NCBI RefSeq assembly: GCF_023284065.1
Contig: NZ_JAKIKP010000001.1
Coordinates: 186,001 to 250,000 of the forward strand
DNA length: 64,000 nucleotides
Reading direction: 5' to 3'
Origin: Shewanella gaetbuli
GTDB taxonomy: Bacteria > Pseudomonadota > Gammaproteobacteria > Enterobacterales > Shewanellaceae
The notes beneath the pieces are model-generated. The model made no database searches and was not told the origin of the DNA. It saw only the letters and a program-made list of their open reading frames with translations. A program made the position numbers and the translations under genes. Below, in pieces: positions 17,088-26,319 of the stretch (positions are counted from its first letter, which is position 1; each line of letters starts with the position of its first letter).

Positions 17088-18578
17088 TTAAGGCATCATA
17101 TGTTTATAATGTTGGTCTAATGAAATCGACACGCCGCTGCTGACCACAATATGGGCATGGATGCGGGTTAATAGTCTTGCATCTGTCACGCCACATGATT
17201 TCGCAATCATGGCTAAGTCATGATGAAGGTAATGATTATAGCTAGCCACACGTGCCGATTTATCTTTGGGATTTAGCCCTCGTTGTAAGCGGGTATTATG
17301 AGTCGTTATGCCTGTGGGGCAGGTATCTTTATTGCACTGCAAAGATTGAATACACCCTAATGCAAACATATTACCCCGCGCTGAAGCGATAAAATCGGCT
17401 CCTGTCGCCAATGCCCAAGCAACATACGATGGCATGATCATTTTTCCAGTAGCGATAATTTTTATCCGCTGTTTTAGGCCTTTTTCAACCAGTAGGTTTA
17501 CTAATTTAGGCAGGCTTTCCCTAAGAGGTAGACCCACATTATCCATCAATGCTTGTGGCGCCGCCCCCGTTCCTCCATCCGCACTGTCTAAGGTGAAAAA
17601 GTCTGGTGCCGAGTGCATACCTCTGTTTAAAACTTCATCACATAAGTCTTTAACCCATTCAATATCACCTATGACCGCTTTTATTCCACAAGGTTTGCCC
17701 GTCGTTTGGCGAACCTGATGTATCATATCAAGAATATCTGCAACGTTTTCAAGCTCAGGGTGCCCATTAGGGCTAATAGAGTCTTGGCCTGCTGGAATGC
17801 CTCTAATTTTGGCTATTTCATCGGTCACCTTTACTGCTGGTAAAATTCCACCTTTGCCGGGCTTAGCCCCTTGGCTGAGCTTTATTTCAAACATTTTAAC
17901 TTGTTCATGTGCGGCGATATGTTGTAGTTTTTGATGATCTAATTTTCCTTGATCATCCCGCACACCATATTTTGCTGTACCTATTTGAAAGACTAAATCG
18001 CATCCTCCTTTAAGATGGTAAGGGCTTAAGCCGCCTTCTCCGGAGTTTAACCAGCACCCTGCTTTAGCAGCCCCATGTGATAATGCGGTTACGGCAGGGC
18101 GGGATAGTGCGCCAAAGCTCATTGCCGAAATATGACAAATTTTGTCTGTGGTATATGGGGTTGAGCATGCTTCACCTACAGTGATTTTTATGGGGGTATG
18201 AGCCTTATTGTCGTTCACTGGAAAAGCGGAGTTAAGAAATAAAATACTGCCTTGCTTGTCTAATGGTTGTGTTGAGCCAAATGAAATTGTTCTATCAACA
18301 TCTTTTGCCGCTCGATAGACCCAGCTTCTTTCGGCGCGGTTGAATGGCAGTTCCTCTCTATCTTGGGCAAAAAAGTATTGCCGAAAGAACTCTCCTTGTT
18401 TTTCAAATAAATATCGAAAGCGGCCAATAACGGGGTAGTTGTGCCTAATTGCTTGTTTAGTTTGTAATTTATCCGCGACATACATATATATTACCGCGAT
18501 TATTAACAGCCAAAAAAACACCAAAAATAGCCCTGAAAATAGATCTATTCCCCACATCACCCATGCTTGAAGCTGCAT
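17088..18578 (-). CDS. Membrane-anchored FMN-binding glutamate synthase-domain protein
   Basis: 496 residues. An N-terminal membrane helix (about 8-32) is followed by the FMN-dependent synthase domain of the GltB family: ISAMSFGALS, NSGEGGLSPYH, KLSQGAKPGKGG, then DGGTGAAP, and a Cys-rich loop (CIQSLQCNKDTCPTG) like that binding a 3Fe-4S cluster in glutamate synthase. It lacks the glutaminase domain and C-terminal beta-helix of full GltB, so it is the stand-alone form. In true glutamate synthase this domain makes glutamate from 2-oxoglutarate and ammonia; whether the anchored form does so is not established. The electron donor is unknown, and fpr lies 0.8 kb away on the other strand. Confidence 0.85.
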   Translation of the reverse strand: MQLQAWVMWGIDLFSGLFLVFFWLLIIAVIYMYVADKLQTKQAIRHNYPVIGRFRYLFEKQGEFFRQYFFAQDREELPFNRAERSWVYRAAKDVDRTISFGSTQPLDKQGSILFLNSAFPVNDNKAHTPIKITVGEACSTPYTTDKICHISAMSFGALSRPAVTALSHGAAKAGCWLNSGEGGLSPYHLKGGCDLVFQIGTAKYGVRDDQGKLDHQKLQHIAAHEQVKMFEIKLSQGAKPGKGGILPAVKVTDEIAKIRGIPAGQDSISPNGHPELENVADILDMIHQVRQTTGKPCGIKAVIGDIEWVKDLCDEVLNRGMHSAPDFFTLDSADGGTGAAPQALMDNVGLPLRESLPKLVNLLVEKGLKQRIKIIATGKMIMPSYVAWALATGADFIASARGNMFALGCIQSLQCNKDTCPTGITTHNTRLQRGLNPKDKSARVASYNHYLHHDLAMIAKSCGVTDARLLTRIHAHIVVSSGVSISLDQHYKHMMP

Positions 18579-18706
18579 ATAAATTTCCTTATTAACGTCT
18601 ATACTGAATGATATTGACTGTAAAAACGCATTTTGACAAATATTGCTTTAGTGAGAGTTTTGAAAGCCGATATAGTCTTAATAGGTCTTTAAATTGGAGT
18701 GATGTT

Positions 18707-19330
18707 ATGAATATCAAACCTGCTGGGTATTCTACGGTGGATAAAACGGCTAGCAAACCGCAAAGTACTCAACAAGACCAGGCCAGTCATAACCTAGTTG
18801 AATCAAAGTCATTTGAAGAGTCTTCAAACATGTCAGTTCAGCAAGTGACTAAACGATTGATGAATGGTCAAATATTAGCGGCCCAGGAAAAAGTGATGTT
18901 GTCAGCCGGTAATGAGTCAATGGCGTTACTATTCAGGAGTGCTATTGATGCCATTGACGCTGAGTTAGATGTGGCATTAGGTGAAAATACCCCACAAAAA
19001 GAGGGGCCTTTTTCAACATCCTTTGCAGGAATTGATTACTCTCCATCCAGTACTGCAAGCAGAATAGTGACTGCGGCGACAGGCTACTTTGCATTACATC
19101 AGCAACAACAACCCGATTTAACCTATGATGAGCAATTAACAGGGTTTATGGAAAAAATATCTGCTGCGATTGACGTCGGGTTTGGTCAGGCAAAAGACAT
19201 TCTATCGGGATTAAACGTGTTAAATAAACAAATTGCTGCCGGCATTGAAGAAACCTATGCATTAATTCAAACTGGACTAGATAAATTCAAACAAGATAGG
19301 GCGCTTCCTAGCGATAGTGAGCAAAAGTGA
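18707..19330 (+). CDS. DUF5610 domain protein
   Basis: 207 residues from ATG 18707, which has GGAG 8 bases upstream; the in-frame upstream ATG at 18608 would add 33 residues with no ribosome site. The N-terminus is polar and disordered (Gln/Ser-rich). The C-terminal two thirds are helical, with the SPSSTASRIVTAATGYFALHQ and GFGQAKDILSGLN stretches that I associate with DUF5610, a family seen in Shewanella and Vibrio and sometimes near flagellar or secretion genes. There is no signal peptide. The function is unknown. It lies 9 bases before fpr and is probably co-transcribed with it. Confidence 0.65.
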   Translation: MNIKPAGYSTVDKTASKPQSTQQDQASHNLVESKSFEESSNMSVQQVTKRLMNGQILAAQEKVMLSAGNESMALLFRSAIDAIDAELDVALGENTPQKEGPFSTSFAGIDYSPSSTASRIVTAATGYFALHQQQQPDLTYDEQLTGFMEKISAAIDVGFGQAKDILSGLNVLNKQIAAGIEETYALIQTGLDKFKQDRALPSDSEQK

Positions 19331-19339
19331 GGATAAGTT

Positions 19340-20089
19340 ATGTGGGTTAAGGGCGAAATAATACAGCGCGTTGACTGGAATGATAAGCTTTTTTCTTTGA
19401 AAATTAAGGCGCCTATCGCCCCATATATAGCTGGCCAGTTTATAAAATTGAGTCAATTAAAAGAGGATAAAAGAGTCGCTCGAGCTTACTCAATTGTTAA
19501 TGCTCCAGGAGACGATTTTATCGAAGTATTAGCGGTGGCCGTTGAAGATGGCCAACTTTCCCCTCAATTACAGTCTCTTTCCATTGGTGACACTATCGAT
19601 GTTAGTCCTAAAGCCAGTGGATTTATGACATTAGATGAAATTCCACAGGGTGAATTGCAAGGAAAGCATTTATGGTTGTTATCAACCGGTACTGCTGTCG
19701 GGCCGTTTATATCCATGCTATTAACGCCAGAGCCTTGGGAAAGGTTTGAAAAAGTCGTATTGGTTTATGGGGTTAGATTAGCTGTAGACCTTGCTTATAT
19801 TAATATTATTCAACAGTTGCAGCAGCAATACCCTGAACAATTTTGTTTTGTGCCTATCGTCACCAGAGAGTCCTATGACGGGGCTTTAAACTGCCGAATT
19901 CCACAAGCGATAGACAGTGGTTTATTGCAGAAACAGCTCCAGTTAGACATTAATCCACAAGACTCACAAGTGATGATTTGTGGTAATCCAGGTATGATAG
20001 CCGATGCGCAAAATACGCTAGAAGAGTTGGGGTTAACTAAAAATCTTCGTCGAGCGCCTGGACAAATTACCGTTGAAAAATACTGGTAA
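19340..20089 (+). CDS. fpr: Ferredoxin/flavodoxin-NADP+ reductase
   Basis: A 249-residue FAD enzyme passing electrons between NADPH and ferredoxin or flavodoxin. The FAD-binding motif RAYSIVN, the NADP-binding STGTAVGPF and CGNPGM, and the C-terminal aromatic end VEKYW are all present, and the length matches E. coli Fpr. In E. coli, Fpr supports radical enzymes and oxidative-stress repair. Here it follows the DUF5610 gene by 9 bases and precedes the iron-transport genes, a placement I recall from other Shewanella. Confidence 0.9.
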   Translation: MWVKGEIIQRVDWNDKLFSLKIKAPIAPYIAGQFIKLSQLKEDKRVARAYSIVNAPGDDFIEVLAVAVEDGQLSPQLQSLSIGDTIDVSPKASGFMTLDEIPQGELQGKHLWLLSTGTAVGPFISMLLTPEPWERFEKVVLVYGVRLAVDLAYINIIQQLQQQYPEQFCFVPIVTRESYDGALNCRIPQAIDSGLLQKQLQLDINPQDSQVMICGNPGMIADAQNTLEELGLTKNLRRAPGQITVEKYW

Positions 20090-20218
20090 GCTCACTATCT
20101 CTCTTTTGACAATATTAGCACCGAACGCATTTTTTGCTAAAACTGTACATCACATCACAATTTTTTTATCCCAGCTACTTGCTCCTTTGTTATTGATCAT
20201 TTAATCTTTGTCGCGATT

Positions 20219-20237
20219 GATAATTATTATCATTGCT
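20219..20237 (+). promoter_or_regulatory. Fur box upstream of the iron ABC transporter
   Basis: GATAATTATTATCATTGCT matches the 19-bp Fur consensus GATAATGATAATCATTATC at 14 positions. It lies about 70 bases before the binding-protein gene, where it would block the promoter under iron-replete conditions. Confidence 0.75.
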
Positions 20238-20304
20238 ATATTCAATAGCTGACAATGCTGGCTTTTCTGCATTCAGACAAGTTAGTAATTTAAGGGAGAT
20301 AAAA

Positions 20305-21312
20305 ATGACACTGGTAAAAAGCGCGTTAGCATTAGGTTTATTAACGGTTGCCAGCTCGGCAGTTGCTAAAGACTCATTAACGGTTTATTCGTATCGACAA
20401 GCCTTTTTAGTTGAGCCTATTCTTGAGCAGTTTACGCAAGAAACAGGCGTTAAAGTCAACGTGGTATTTGCCAAAGATGGTATTGCTGAACGTATTGCCC
20501 GTGAAGGTCGTTTATCTCCTGCAGATGTGGTGCTTACCTCTGATTTTTCTCGATTAATGGAGCTGGTGGAAAAAGATCTAGTTTCTCCAGTGAACAACGA
20601 GGCTATTAACCAAAACATTCCTGCACAATATCGCTCTCCAGATAATGATTGGTACGCGTTAACCATGCGCGTAAGAAATGTTTATTCTTCAAAAGATCGT
20701 GTGGGTAAACTTGATATTAACTACGAAGATTTAGCCAACCCAGAATACAAAGGTAAAATTTGTACTCGTAGTGGTAAGCATCCTTATAATGTGGCGTTAG
20801 TGGCGTCTATGATTGCGCATCACGGTGAAGCGGATACTAAAACGTGGTTACAAGGTTTTAAAGCGAACTTAGCGCGTAAACCTCAAGGTAATGATCGTGC
20901 ACAAGTGAAAGCGGTAACAGAAGGCTTATGTGATATCGCTATTGGTAATAGCTATTATTATGGCAAAATGCTGATGGATGAAAAGCAAAAAAGCTGGGCT
21001 GAGTCTGTTTACATTAACTTCCCAAACCAAGATAATCGTGGCGCACACATCAATGTCTCAGGCATGGCTTTAGCTAAGCATTCTCCTAACAAAGATAATG
21101 CAGTTAAATTAATGGCTTTCTTAACTTCAAATGTGGCACAGCAAGCATACGCTGAAGTGAATATGGAGTATCCTGTTAAAGCAGATGTTAAGCCATCAGA
21201 ACTTGTCGCTTCTTGGGGTGAATTCAAAGCTGATACTTTGCCTATTTACAAATTGGCTGAAAACCATCAAGCAGCAGTCAAGTTGTTGGATGAAGTTGAA
21301 TTCGACCTTTAA
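20305..21312 (+). CDS. fbpA: Ferric iron ABC transporter, periplasmic binding protein
   Basis: 335 residues from ATG 20305 after GGGAGAT; the upstream in-frame start at 20233 overlaps the Fur box and is rejected. Signal peptide 1-22, cleavage near SSAVAK. The mature protein begins DSLTVYSYRQ and has the paired tyrosines in SYYYGKM that bind Fe3+ in FbpA/FutA proteins. It delivers periplasmic iron to the permease encoded next. Fur control is suggested by the box just upstream. FutA-type naming would be equally suitable. Confidence 0.9.
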   Translation: MTLVKSALALGLLTVASSAVAKDSLTVYSYRQAFLVEPILEQFTQETGVKVNVVFAKDGIAERIAREGRLSPADVVLTSDFSRLMELVEKDLVSPVNNEAINQNIPAQYRSPDNDWYALTMRVRNVYSSKDRVGKLDINYEDLANPEYKGKICTRSGKHPYNVALVASMIAHHGEADTKTWLQGFKANLARKPQGNDRAQVKAVTEGLCDIAIGNSYYYGKMLMDEKQKSWAESVYINFPNQDNRGAHINVSGMALAKHSPNKDNAVKLMAFLTSNVAQQAYAEVNMEYPVKADVKPSELVASWGEFKADTLPIYKLAENHQAAVKLLDEVEFDL

Positions 21313-21396
21313 TCAACTTATTTAGCACTCAGCCAGTTTATTTAAGTCTTCTAATACGGTGTATATGCACCGTATTGTGTTAACTGGAAAAACGTT

Positions 21397-23028
21397 ATGA
21401 TTTTAGGTTTAACCAGAAGCTGGTCGCTCACTGGTTACATGATTGCGGCGGTCATTGTACTGCCGCTTATTGCATTATTAGTGCAAGCTTCATTCCCTGA
21501 TGAAGCGGTTTTTAGTCACCTTTTTAATACGGTGCTTCCCACTTATATTTCCAATAGTTTATTACTTATTGTGCTTGTCGGTTTAGGGTCGTTAATTATT
21601 GCAGTGCCTGCAGCATGGTTTATTGCGCGGTGTGAGTTTCCCGGCCGTCGCTATTTTCAATGGTTATTATTATTACCCTTAGCAATGCCTGCTTATATTG
21701 TTGCCTATGTTTATACCGATATGCTCGATTATGCTGGCCCGGTTCAAATAGCGTTGCGCCAATGGTTTGAATGGTCATCCCCCCATGATTATTACTTCCC
21801 GTCAGTAAGAAGTTTGGGCGGTGCTGCTATTATGTTGTCACTGGTGCTATTTCCATATATTTATCTTCTGGCCAGAACGGCCTTTATGGAGCAATCTGCC
21901 AGCTTACTGCATGCATCAAGAATTATGGGCTGTACTCCCTGGCGCAGTTTTTGGCGGTTAGCGCTGCCTATGGCAAGGCCTGCGCTTGCAGTGGGGGTGG
22001 CGTTGGTGGCAATGGAAACCGCTGCTGATTATGCAACGGTGAGTTATTTTGCTGTTCCTACACTGACCACTGCGGTATATGACACTTGGTTGGGATATGG
22101 CAGTTTAACGGCTGCGGCGAAACTGTCGGCCATTATGTTGTTAGTGATATTTGCTATGGTGGGCGTTGAACGCTTTGCAAGACGAAAACAGCAGTTGTTT
22201 CAAAAACAGTCATCGCTATCAGCTGCGGATCGTTACTCATTAAAAGGGATTCATGCCTTTGGTGCATTTGGTTATTGTGCCAGTTTATTGTTTGCGGCTT
22301 TTGTGCTGCCTTTTGTGGTGTTGCTGACTTATGCCGTTGACTATTTTGATGAAAGTTGGAATGAGCAATTTTGGCAGTACAGCTGGAATAGCCTGTATAT
22401 TGCTGTACTGGTCAGTGTGATTTGTTTATTACTCAGTTTAATACTGATGTTTGTGCGACGAGTCAGCCCAAGGCCATCAGATAACTTGCCATCACGTCTT
22501 AGCAGTACGGGATATGCACTGCCAGGAACCGTATTGGCCATTGGTGTATTAGTGCCGCTCACCTATTTAGATTTTGCCATTAATGATATTTATGATTGGT
22601 TTGGCGCAAGAGGGCCCGGCTTACTCTTTACTGGCAGTATTTTTGCTATTGTTTTTGCGTTTGTAGTGCGCTTTTTGGCTATTTCAATTGGCAGTATTGA
22701 AAACAGCTATAAACGTATTTCTCCGTCATTAGACATGGCGAGTATTACGATGGGGCAGCAACCTAGGCAATTACTAACGCGTGTTCATTTGCCATTATTA
22801 CGCAAGGGCTTATTGGCGGGGGCGCTGTTGGTGTTCATCGAAAGCATGAAAGAACTGCCAGCTGCGCTGTTATTACGTCCTATAGGGTTTGAAAACTTAG
22901 CCACCTACGTGTTCCAGTTTGTGTCTGATGAAATGCTAGAACATGGCGCGCTTGCCGCAATTGTGATTGTGATTGTTGGCCTTATCCCACTTATTTACCT
23001 TAACCGTTCATTGGAGCATGCTAGTTAA
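21397..23028 (+). CDS. fbpB: Ferric iron ABC transporter, fused permease
   Basis: 543 residues with about 12 membrane helices in two similar halves, as in the FbpB/SfuB family in which two permease units are joined. Each half has an EAA-type loop that contacts the ATPase: ASRIMGCTPWRSFWRLALP in the first and ASITMGQQPRQLLTRVHLP in the second. It follows the binding-protein gene by 84 bases and directly abuts the ATPase gene, whose ATG follows its stop codon without a gap. Confidence 0.9.
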   Translation: MILGLTRSWSLTGYMIAAVIVLPLIALLVQASFPDEAVFSHLFNTVLPTYISNSLLLIVLVGLGSLIIAVPAAWFIARCEFPGRRYFQWLLLLPLAMPAYIVAYVYTDMLDYAGPVQIALRQWFEWSSPHDYYFPSVRSLGGAAIMLSLVLFPYIYLLARTAFMEQSASLLHASRIMGCTPWRSFWRLALPMARPALAVGVALVAMETAADYATVSYFAVPTLTTAVYDTWLGYGSLTAAAKLSAIMLLVIFAMVGVERFARRKQQLFQKQSSLSAADRYSLKGIHAFGAFGYCASLLFAAFVLPFVVLLTYAVDYFDESWNEQFWQYSWNSLYIAVLVSVICLLLSLILMFVRRVSPRPSDNLPSRLSSTGYALPGTVLAIGVLVPLTYLDFAINDIYDWFGARGPGLLFTGSIFAIVFAFVVRFLAISIGSIENSYKRISPSLDMASITMGQQPRQLLTRVHLPLLRKGLLAGALLVFIESMKELPAALLLRPIGFENLATYVFQFVSDEMLEHGALAAIVIVIVGLIPLIYLNRSLEHAS

Positions 23029-24057
23029 ATGTCGACTCTTACCATTGAAAACGTATTTAGTGATTACCAAGGACAGGTTATTTTAAAAGGCTTAAATTTG
23101 ACCTTGCAACAAGGTGAAATTGTCGCTTTATTAGGCCCAAGTGGTTGTGGTAAAACGACGTTGTTACGTGCTGTTGCAGGGCTTCAAGCTATCTCCAAAG
23201 GCACCATTAAAATTAATGGTGAAGTACTGAATAACGATGATACCTTCATGCCTAGCGAACGGCGCGGTGTGGGAATGATTTTTCAAGATTATGCGTTATT
23301 TCCGCATTTGACTGTGGCAGATAACATCTTGTTTGGTGTAAAAGGGCTGAGCAAGGCTGAGTGTGAGTCACGATTACAAGAAATGCTCGAGCTGGTTAAA
23401 TTAACCGGCCTTGCGCAACGTTACCCTCATGAGCTTTCCGGTGGTCAGCAGCAAAGAGTGTCGATAGCGAGGGCGTTAGCCTATGAACCACAGATTCTTT
23501 TATTAGATGAGCCTTTCTCTAATATCGATGCTCAAGTCCGTAACGAGATGATGTTAGAAATCAGAGCGATTTTAAAACAGCGTAATGTCAGTGCGGTTTT
23601 TGTCACTCACAGTAAAGATGAAGCCTTTGTTTTTGCAGATAAGTTAGCGCTATTTAAAGAGGGCGCCATTATTCAGCATGGATTGGCTGAAGAGCTATAT
23701 GCTTCACCTAAAGATAAATATGTAGCGGAATTTTTGGGCTCAGGTAACTATTTGCCCGTATCAGTAAATAGTCCCCATGAAGTGAAATCGCCCATTGGTA
23801 TATTACACAGTAGTGCTGCACTTACTTTCCCAGTGGATTACCAAGGTCAGTTATTATTAAGACCGCAGCAAGTTGAGTTAATTGCCGATGAGCAAGGGCT
23901 CGCCACGATTATTGAGCGACGCTTTTTAGGTACGGTGTGTCATTACTGGGTTAAAGTTGAAGAGCACTGTTTAGAGGTGAGAAGTCAAATGCTGCAACTG
24001 GTTCCCGGGCAAAAAGTTAATTTATATGCGCCAGCGCACCCCTTGGTTATTTTTTAA
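23029..24057 (+). CDS. fbpC: Ferric iron ABC transporter, ATP-binding protein
   Basis: 342 residues. Walker A GPSGCGKTT (about 35-43), Q-loop in IFQDYALFPH, signature LSGGQQQR, Walker B ILLLDEPF and the H-loop in VTHSKDEA are all intact. The C-terminal third (from about 240) is a TOBE-like regulatory domain, as in FbpC. The start codon touches the permease stop codon, consistent with tight translational coupling. Together with the two genes upstream it forms a complete Fe3+ importer. Confidence 0.92.
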   Translation: MSTLTIENVFSDYQGQVILKGLNLTLQQGEIVALLGPSGCGKTTLLRAVAGLQAISKGTIKINGEVLNNDDTFMPSERRGVGMIFQDYALFPHLTVADNILFGVKGLSKAECESRLQEMLELVKLTGLAQRYPHELSGGQQQRVSIARALAYEPQILLLDEPFSNIDAQVRNEMMLEIRAILKQRNVSAVFVTHSKDEAFVFADKLALFKEGAIIQHGLAEELYASPKDKYVAEFLGSGNYLPVSVNSPHEVKSPIGILHSSAALTFPVDYQGQLLLRPQQVELIADEQGLATIIERRFLGTVCHYWVKVEEHCLEVRSQMLQLVPGQKVNLYAPAHPLVIF

Positions 24058-24183
24058 TTGTACCCATGCAAACAGTTAACATATGATAAATTCAGTAAAC
24101 ATGGCTTAACACTAACTGGGATAGTATTTTTGTGTTTAGTTTTTTTCTTTTAAACCGATAACAATTCAGGTGGTTTGTTAAAT

Positions 24184-25122
24184 ATGGATAATCAGATTAT
24201 GCCGCGCGAGCAATTAGGGATATGTGCTGAAGGTAATTTACATAGTGTTTATTTGATGTTTAACGCAAATGATGGCGTTGAAGATCAACTTCGTCCATCC
24301 ATTGCAAGTGTGGCGCAATATATCTACGAGTTAACAGATCAATATGCCGACAGTGCATTCAATGGGTTTGTGGCAATTGGTGCTAATTTTTGGGACACCT
24401 ATTACCCTGACAGTCGTCCAGCATTACTAAAGCCATTTCCTTCAATGAATGAAGGTAACCGTGATGCGCCTGCGATGGAATATGATTTGTTTGTGCATAT
24501 TCGCTGCGATCGTTTTGATATTTTGCACCTTGTTGCCAATGAAATTAACCAAATGTTTGAAGACTTAGTAGAACTGGTTGATGAAGAGCGCGGTTTTAGG
24601 TTTATGGATAGCCGTGATTTAACTGGTTTTGTCGATGGCACAGAAAACCCTAAAGGACGAAATCGACAACAAGTGGCTTTAGTCGGTGAAGAAGATACCG
24701 AGTTTAAATCAGGCAGTTATATTCACGTACAGAAGTATGCGCATAACTTAAACAAATGGCAGCGTTTACCGGTTAAAAAGCAAGAGGATATCATTGGCCG
24801 TACCAAACAAGATGATATTGAATATGCCTCTGAAGATAAGCCACTTACTAGCCATATTAAGCGAGTGAACTTAAAAGACGATGATGGTAATTCTATGGAG
24901 ATTTTACGTCAAAGCATGCCTTATGGCTCGGTAAAAGAGCAGGGGTTGATGTTTATTTCCAGCTGTAAAACGCCTGTTCATTTTGAAAAAATGCTTCACA
25001 GCATGATATATGGTGATGGACACGGCAATCATGATCATTTGATGCAGTTTACTAAAGCATTAACCGGCTCATCATTTTTTGCGCCATCATTAGACTTTTT
25101 AACCCAATGGGACGAAGGCTAA
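24184..25122 (+). CDS. DyP-type haem peroxidase
   Basis: 312 residues from ATG 24184; the TTG at 24175 is rejected. The DyP signature GFVDG (148-152) supplies the distal Asp151, Arg241 in ILRQSMPYG is the distal Arg, and His223 in TSHIKRV is the likely proximal haem ligand. The sequence is close to E. coli YfeX and to the structurally known Shewanella TyrA-type DyP. There is no signal peptide, so it acts in the cytosol. It follows fbpC by about 126 bases, perhaps as part of the same iron-responsive region. A role in haem handling or peroxide defence is inferred from the family. Confidence 0.92.
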   Translation: MDNQIMPREQLGICAEGNLHSVYLMFNANDGVEDQLRPSIASVAQYIYELTDQYADSAFNGFVAIGANFWDTYYPDSRPALLKPFPSMNEGNRDAPAMEYDLFVHIRCDRFDILHLVANEINQMFEDLVELVDEERGFRFMDSRDLTGFVDGTENPKGRNRQQVALVGEEDTEFKSGSYIHVQKYAHNLNKWQRLPVKKQEDIIGRTKQDDIEYASEDKPLTSHIKRVNLKDDDGNSMEILRQSMPYGSVKEQGLMFISSCKTPVHFEKMLHSMIYGDGHGNHDHLMQFTKALTGSSFFAPSLDFLTQWDEG

Positions 25123-25142
25123 TCTTACATTCCAAGGGAAAC

Positions 25143-25173
25143 AAAAAAGCAATGCGTTGGCATTGCTTTTTTT
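25143..25173. terminator. Bidirectional terminator between the DyP gene and argR
   Basis: AAAAAAGCAATGC pairs with GCATTGCTTTTTTT around GTTG. It has A and T runs on both sides and lies between convergent genes. Confidence 0.9.
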
Positions 25174-25204
25174 ATGTTTAACAACTTGGCATTAAGGCGT
25201 TGTC

Positions 25205-25675
25205 TTATTCGCTATAGTTGAATAATGACTTAACAGTTTCTAATGTGTCATCAATGGTTTTAATGCTAGATGGACAAATAAAAATAGTGTCATCGCCAGC
25301 AATAGTACCCAAAATTCCTTCAGGTTTACCTATTGAATCTAGAAGCCTTGCAATTAACTGTGCTGCACCAGGACTGGTTCTAACAACAATCATGGCTTGG
25401 TTATGATCAACATCAAGCACTAGATTTTTAAGTGGGCTTCCAGCGGTTGGAACGCCTAATTCTGCCGGTAAGCAATAAACCATTTCTTGTTTAGCATTGC
25501 GAGTACGTACCGCACCAAACTTGCTAAGCATGCGCGAAACTTTAGATTGGTTAATGTTACCAAACCCCTCGGTTTGTAATGCATTAACAATTTCACTTTG
25601 GCTGCCAAAACGCTCTTCTTTTAAGATAGCTTTAAATGTTTTTACCAGATCATCCTGATTTTTATTGGTCGGCAT
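25205..25675 (-). CDS. argR: Arginine repressor ArgR
   Basis: 156 residues, the usual ArgR length. The N-terminal winged helix (1-75) carries the family's [24 protein letters not shown] recognition region. The C-terminal domain has the arginine-binding and hexamer motif [11 protein letters not shown]. It controls arginine biosynthesis with arginine as corepressor. An excellent ARG box lies 86 bases upstream of its start, suggesting autoregulation. In many gammaproteobacteria argR is next to mdh; here its neighbour is a META-domain lipoprotein gene instead. Confidence 0.95.
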   Translation of the reverse strand: MPTNKNQDDLVKTFKAILKEERFGSQSEIVNALQTEGFGNINQSKVSRMLSKFGAVRTRNAKQEMVYCLPAELGVPTAGSPLKNLVLDVDHNQAMIVVRTSPGAAQLIARLLDSIGKPEGILGTIAGDDTIFICPSSIKTIDDTLETVKSLFNYSE

Positions 25676-25760
25676 AAATTATTTCATCTTATAGTTGTTA
25701 TTCATAAAACTAACTAATTCTGAATATAAGGTTGAGTTATGTCAAGAAAAACTCATTTTA

Positions 25761-25778
25761 AATGAATAAAAATTCAAA
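25761..25778 (-). promoter_or_regulatory. ARG box (ArgR operator) upstream of argR
   Basis: AATGAATAAAAATTCAAA is a perfect match to the core consensus TGAAT-N4-ATTCA, 18 bp long. A weaker half-site (TGAATATAAGGTTGA) lies about 40 bases nearer to argR and could be the second box of a pair. Confidence 0.8.
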
Positions 25779-25807
25779 ATTAGAATTGGACGGATTTGCA
25801 GTTAACC

Positions 25808-26221
25808 TTATTGAGTTAACCGACTTAGCACCATGATTGTCTCGCCTTCTTCATTGACTAATAATAAACGGCTACGATTAAATTTAGCGCCATGTACTTT
25901 AGGGAGTGTTTGCATGACATTTCTTTCTTGAGTCATTAATGCTTCAATACAGGCTTTGCGGGTGGAAGCGGCAGGATTCAAGGTTAACACATCATTTTTT
26001 AATGTGTATTGACCCATAAAAGGATTGCAACTGGTGTTGCCGACTAGCTTTCCTTGTTCATCGAAAACTAGCTTGGCTGGGCTATAGTCGATAGTAGGTT
26101 GAGATAATACAGATTCGATATGCCATTGACCTATTAATGTTTCAGTTTCAATCTCTGATGTACTTTGGCATGCGCTTAACGAAAAAATAACTGCGGCAGC
26201 GCTTAAAAAATGCTTTATCAT
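25808..26221 (-). CDS. META-domain (HslJ-like) lipoprotein
   Basis: 137 residues. The lipoprotein signal ends in SLSAC (Cys18). The mature part follows the META domain layout: LIGQWHIESV near the start, NTSCNPFMGQY in the middle and KACIEALMTQERN after it, then a C-terminal beta strand pair. E. coli HslJ is a heat-inducible lipoprotein linked to novobiocin resistance; no mechanism is known. The gene is oriented like argR but separated from it by the ARG box region, so it is probably a separate unit. Confidence 0.82.
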   Translation of the reverse strand: MIKHFLSAAAVIFSLSACQSTSEIETETLIGQWHIESVLSQPTIDYSPAKLVFDEQGKLVGNTSCNPFMGQYTLKNDVLTLNPAASTRKACIEALMTQERNVMQTLPKVHGAKFNRSRLLLVNEEGETIMVLSRLTQ

Positions 26222-26319
26222 ATCTGCTAACTTTACCTAGAGTTGTCATAATTGTATCTATTCTACAAGATACTGGGACAAAGTGATAACTCATAAGCAG
26301 CATAAAATTAGGTTCATCA

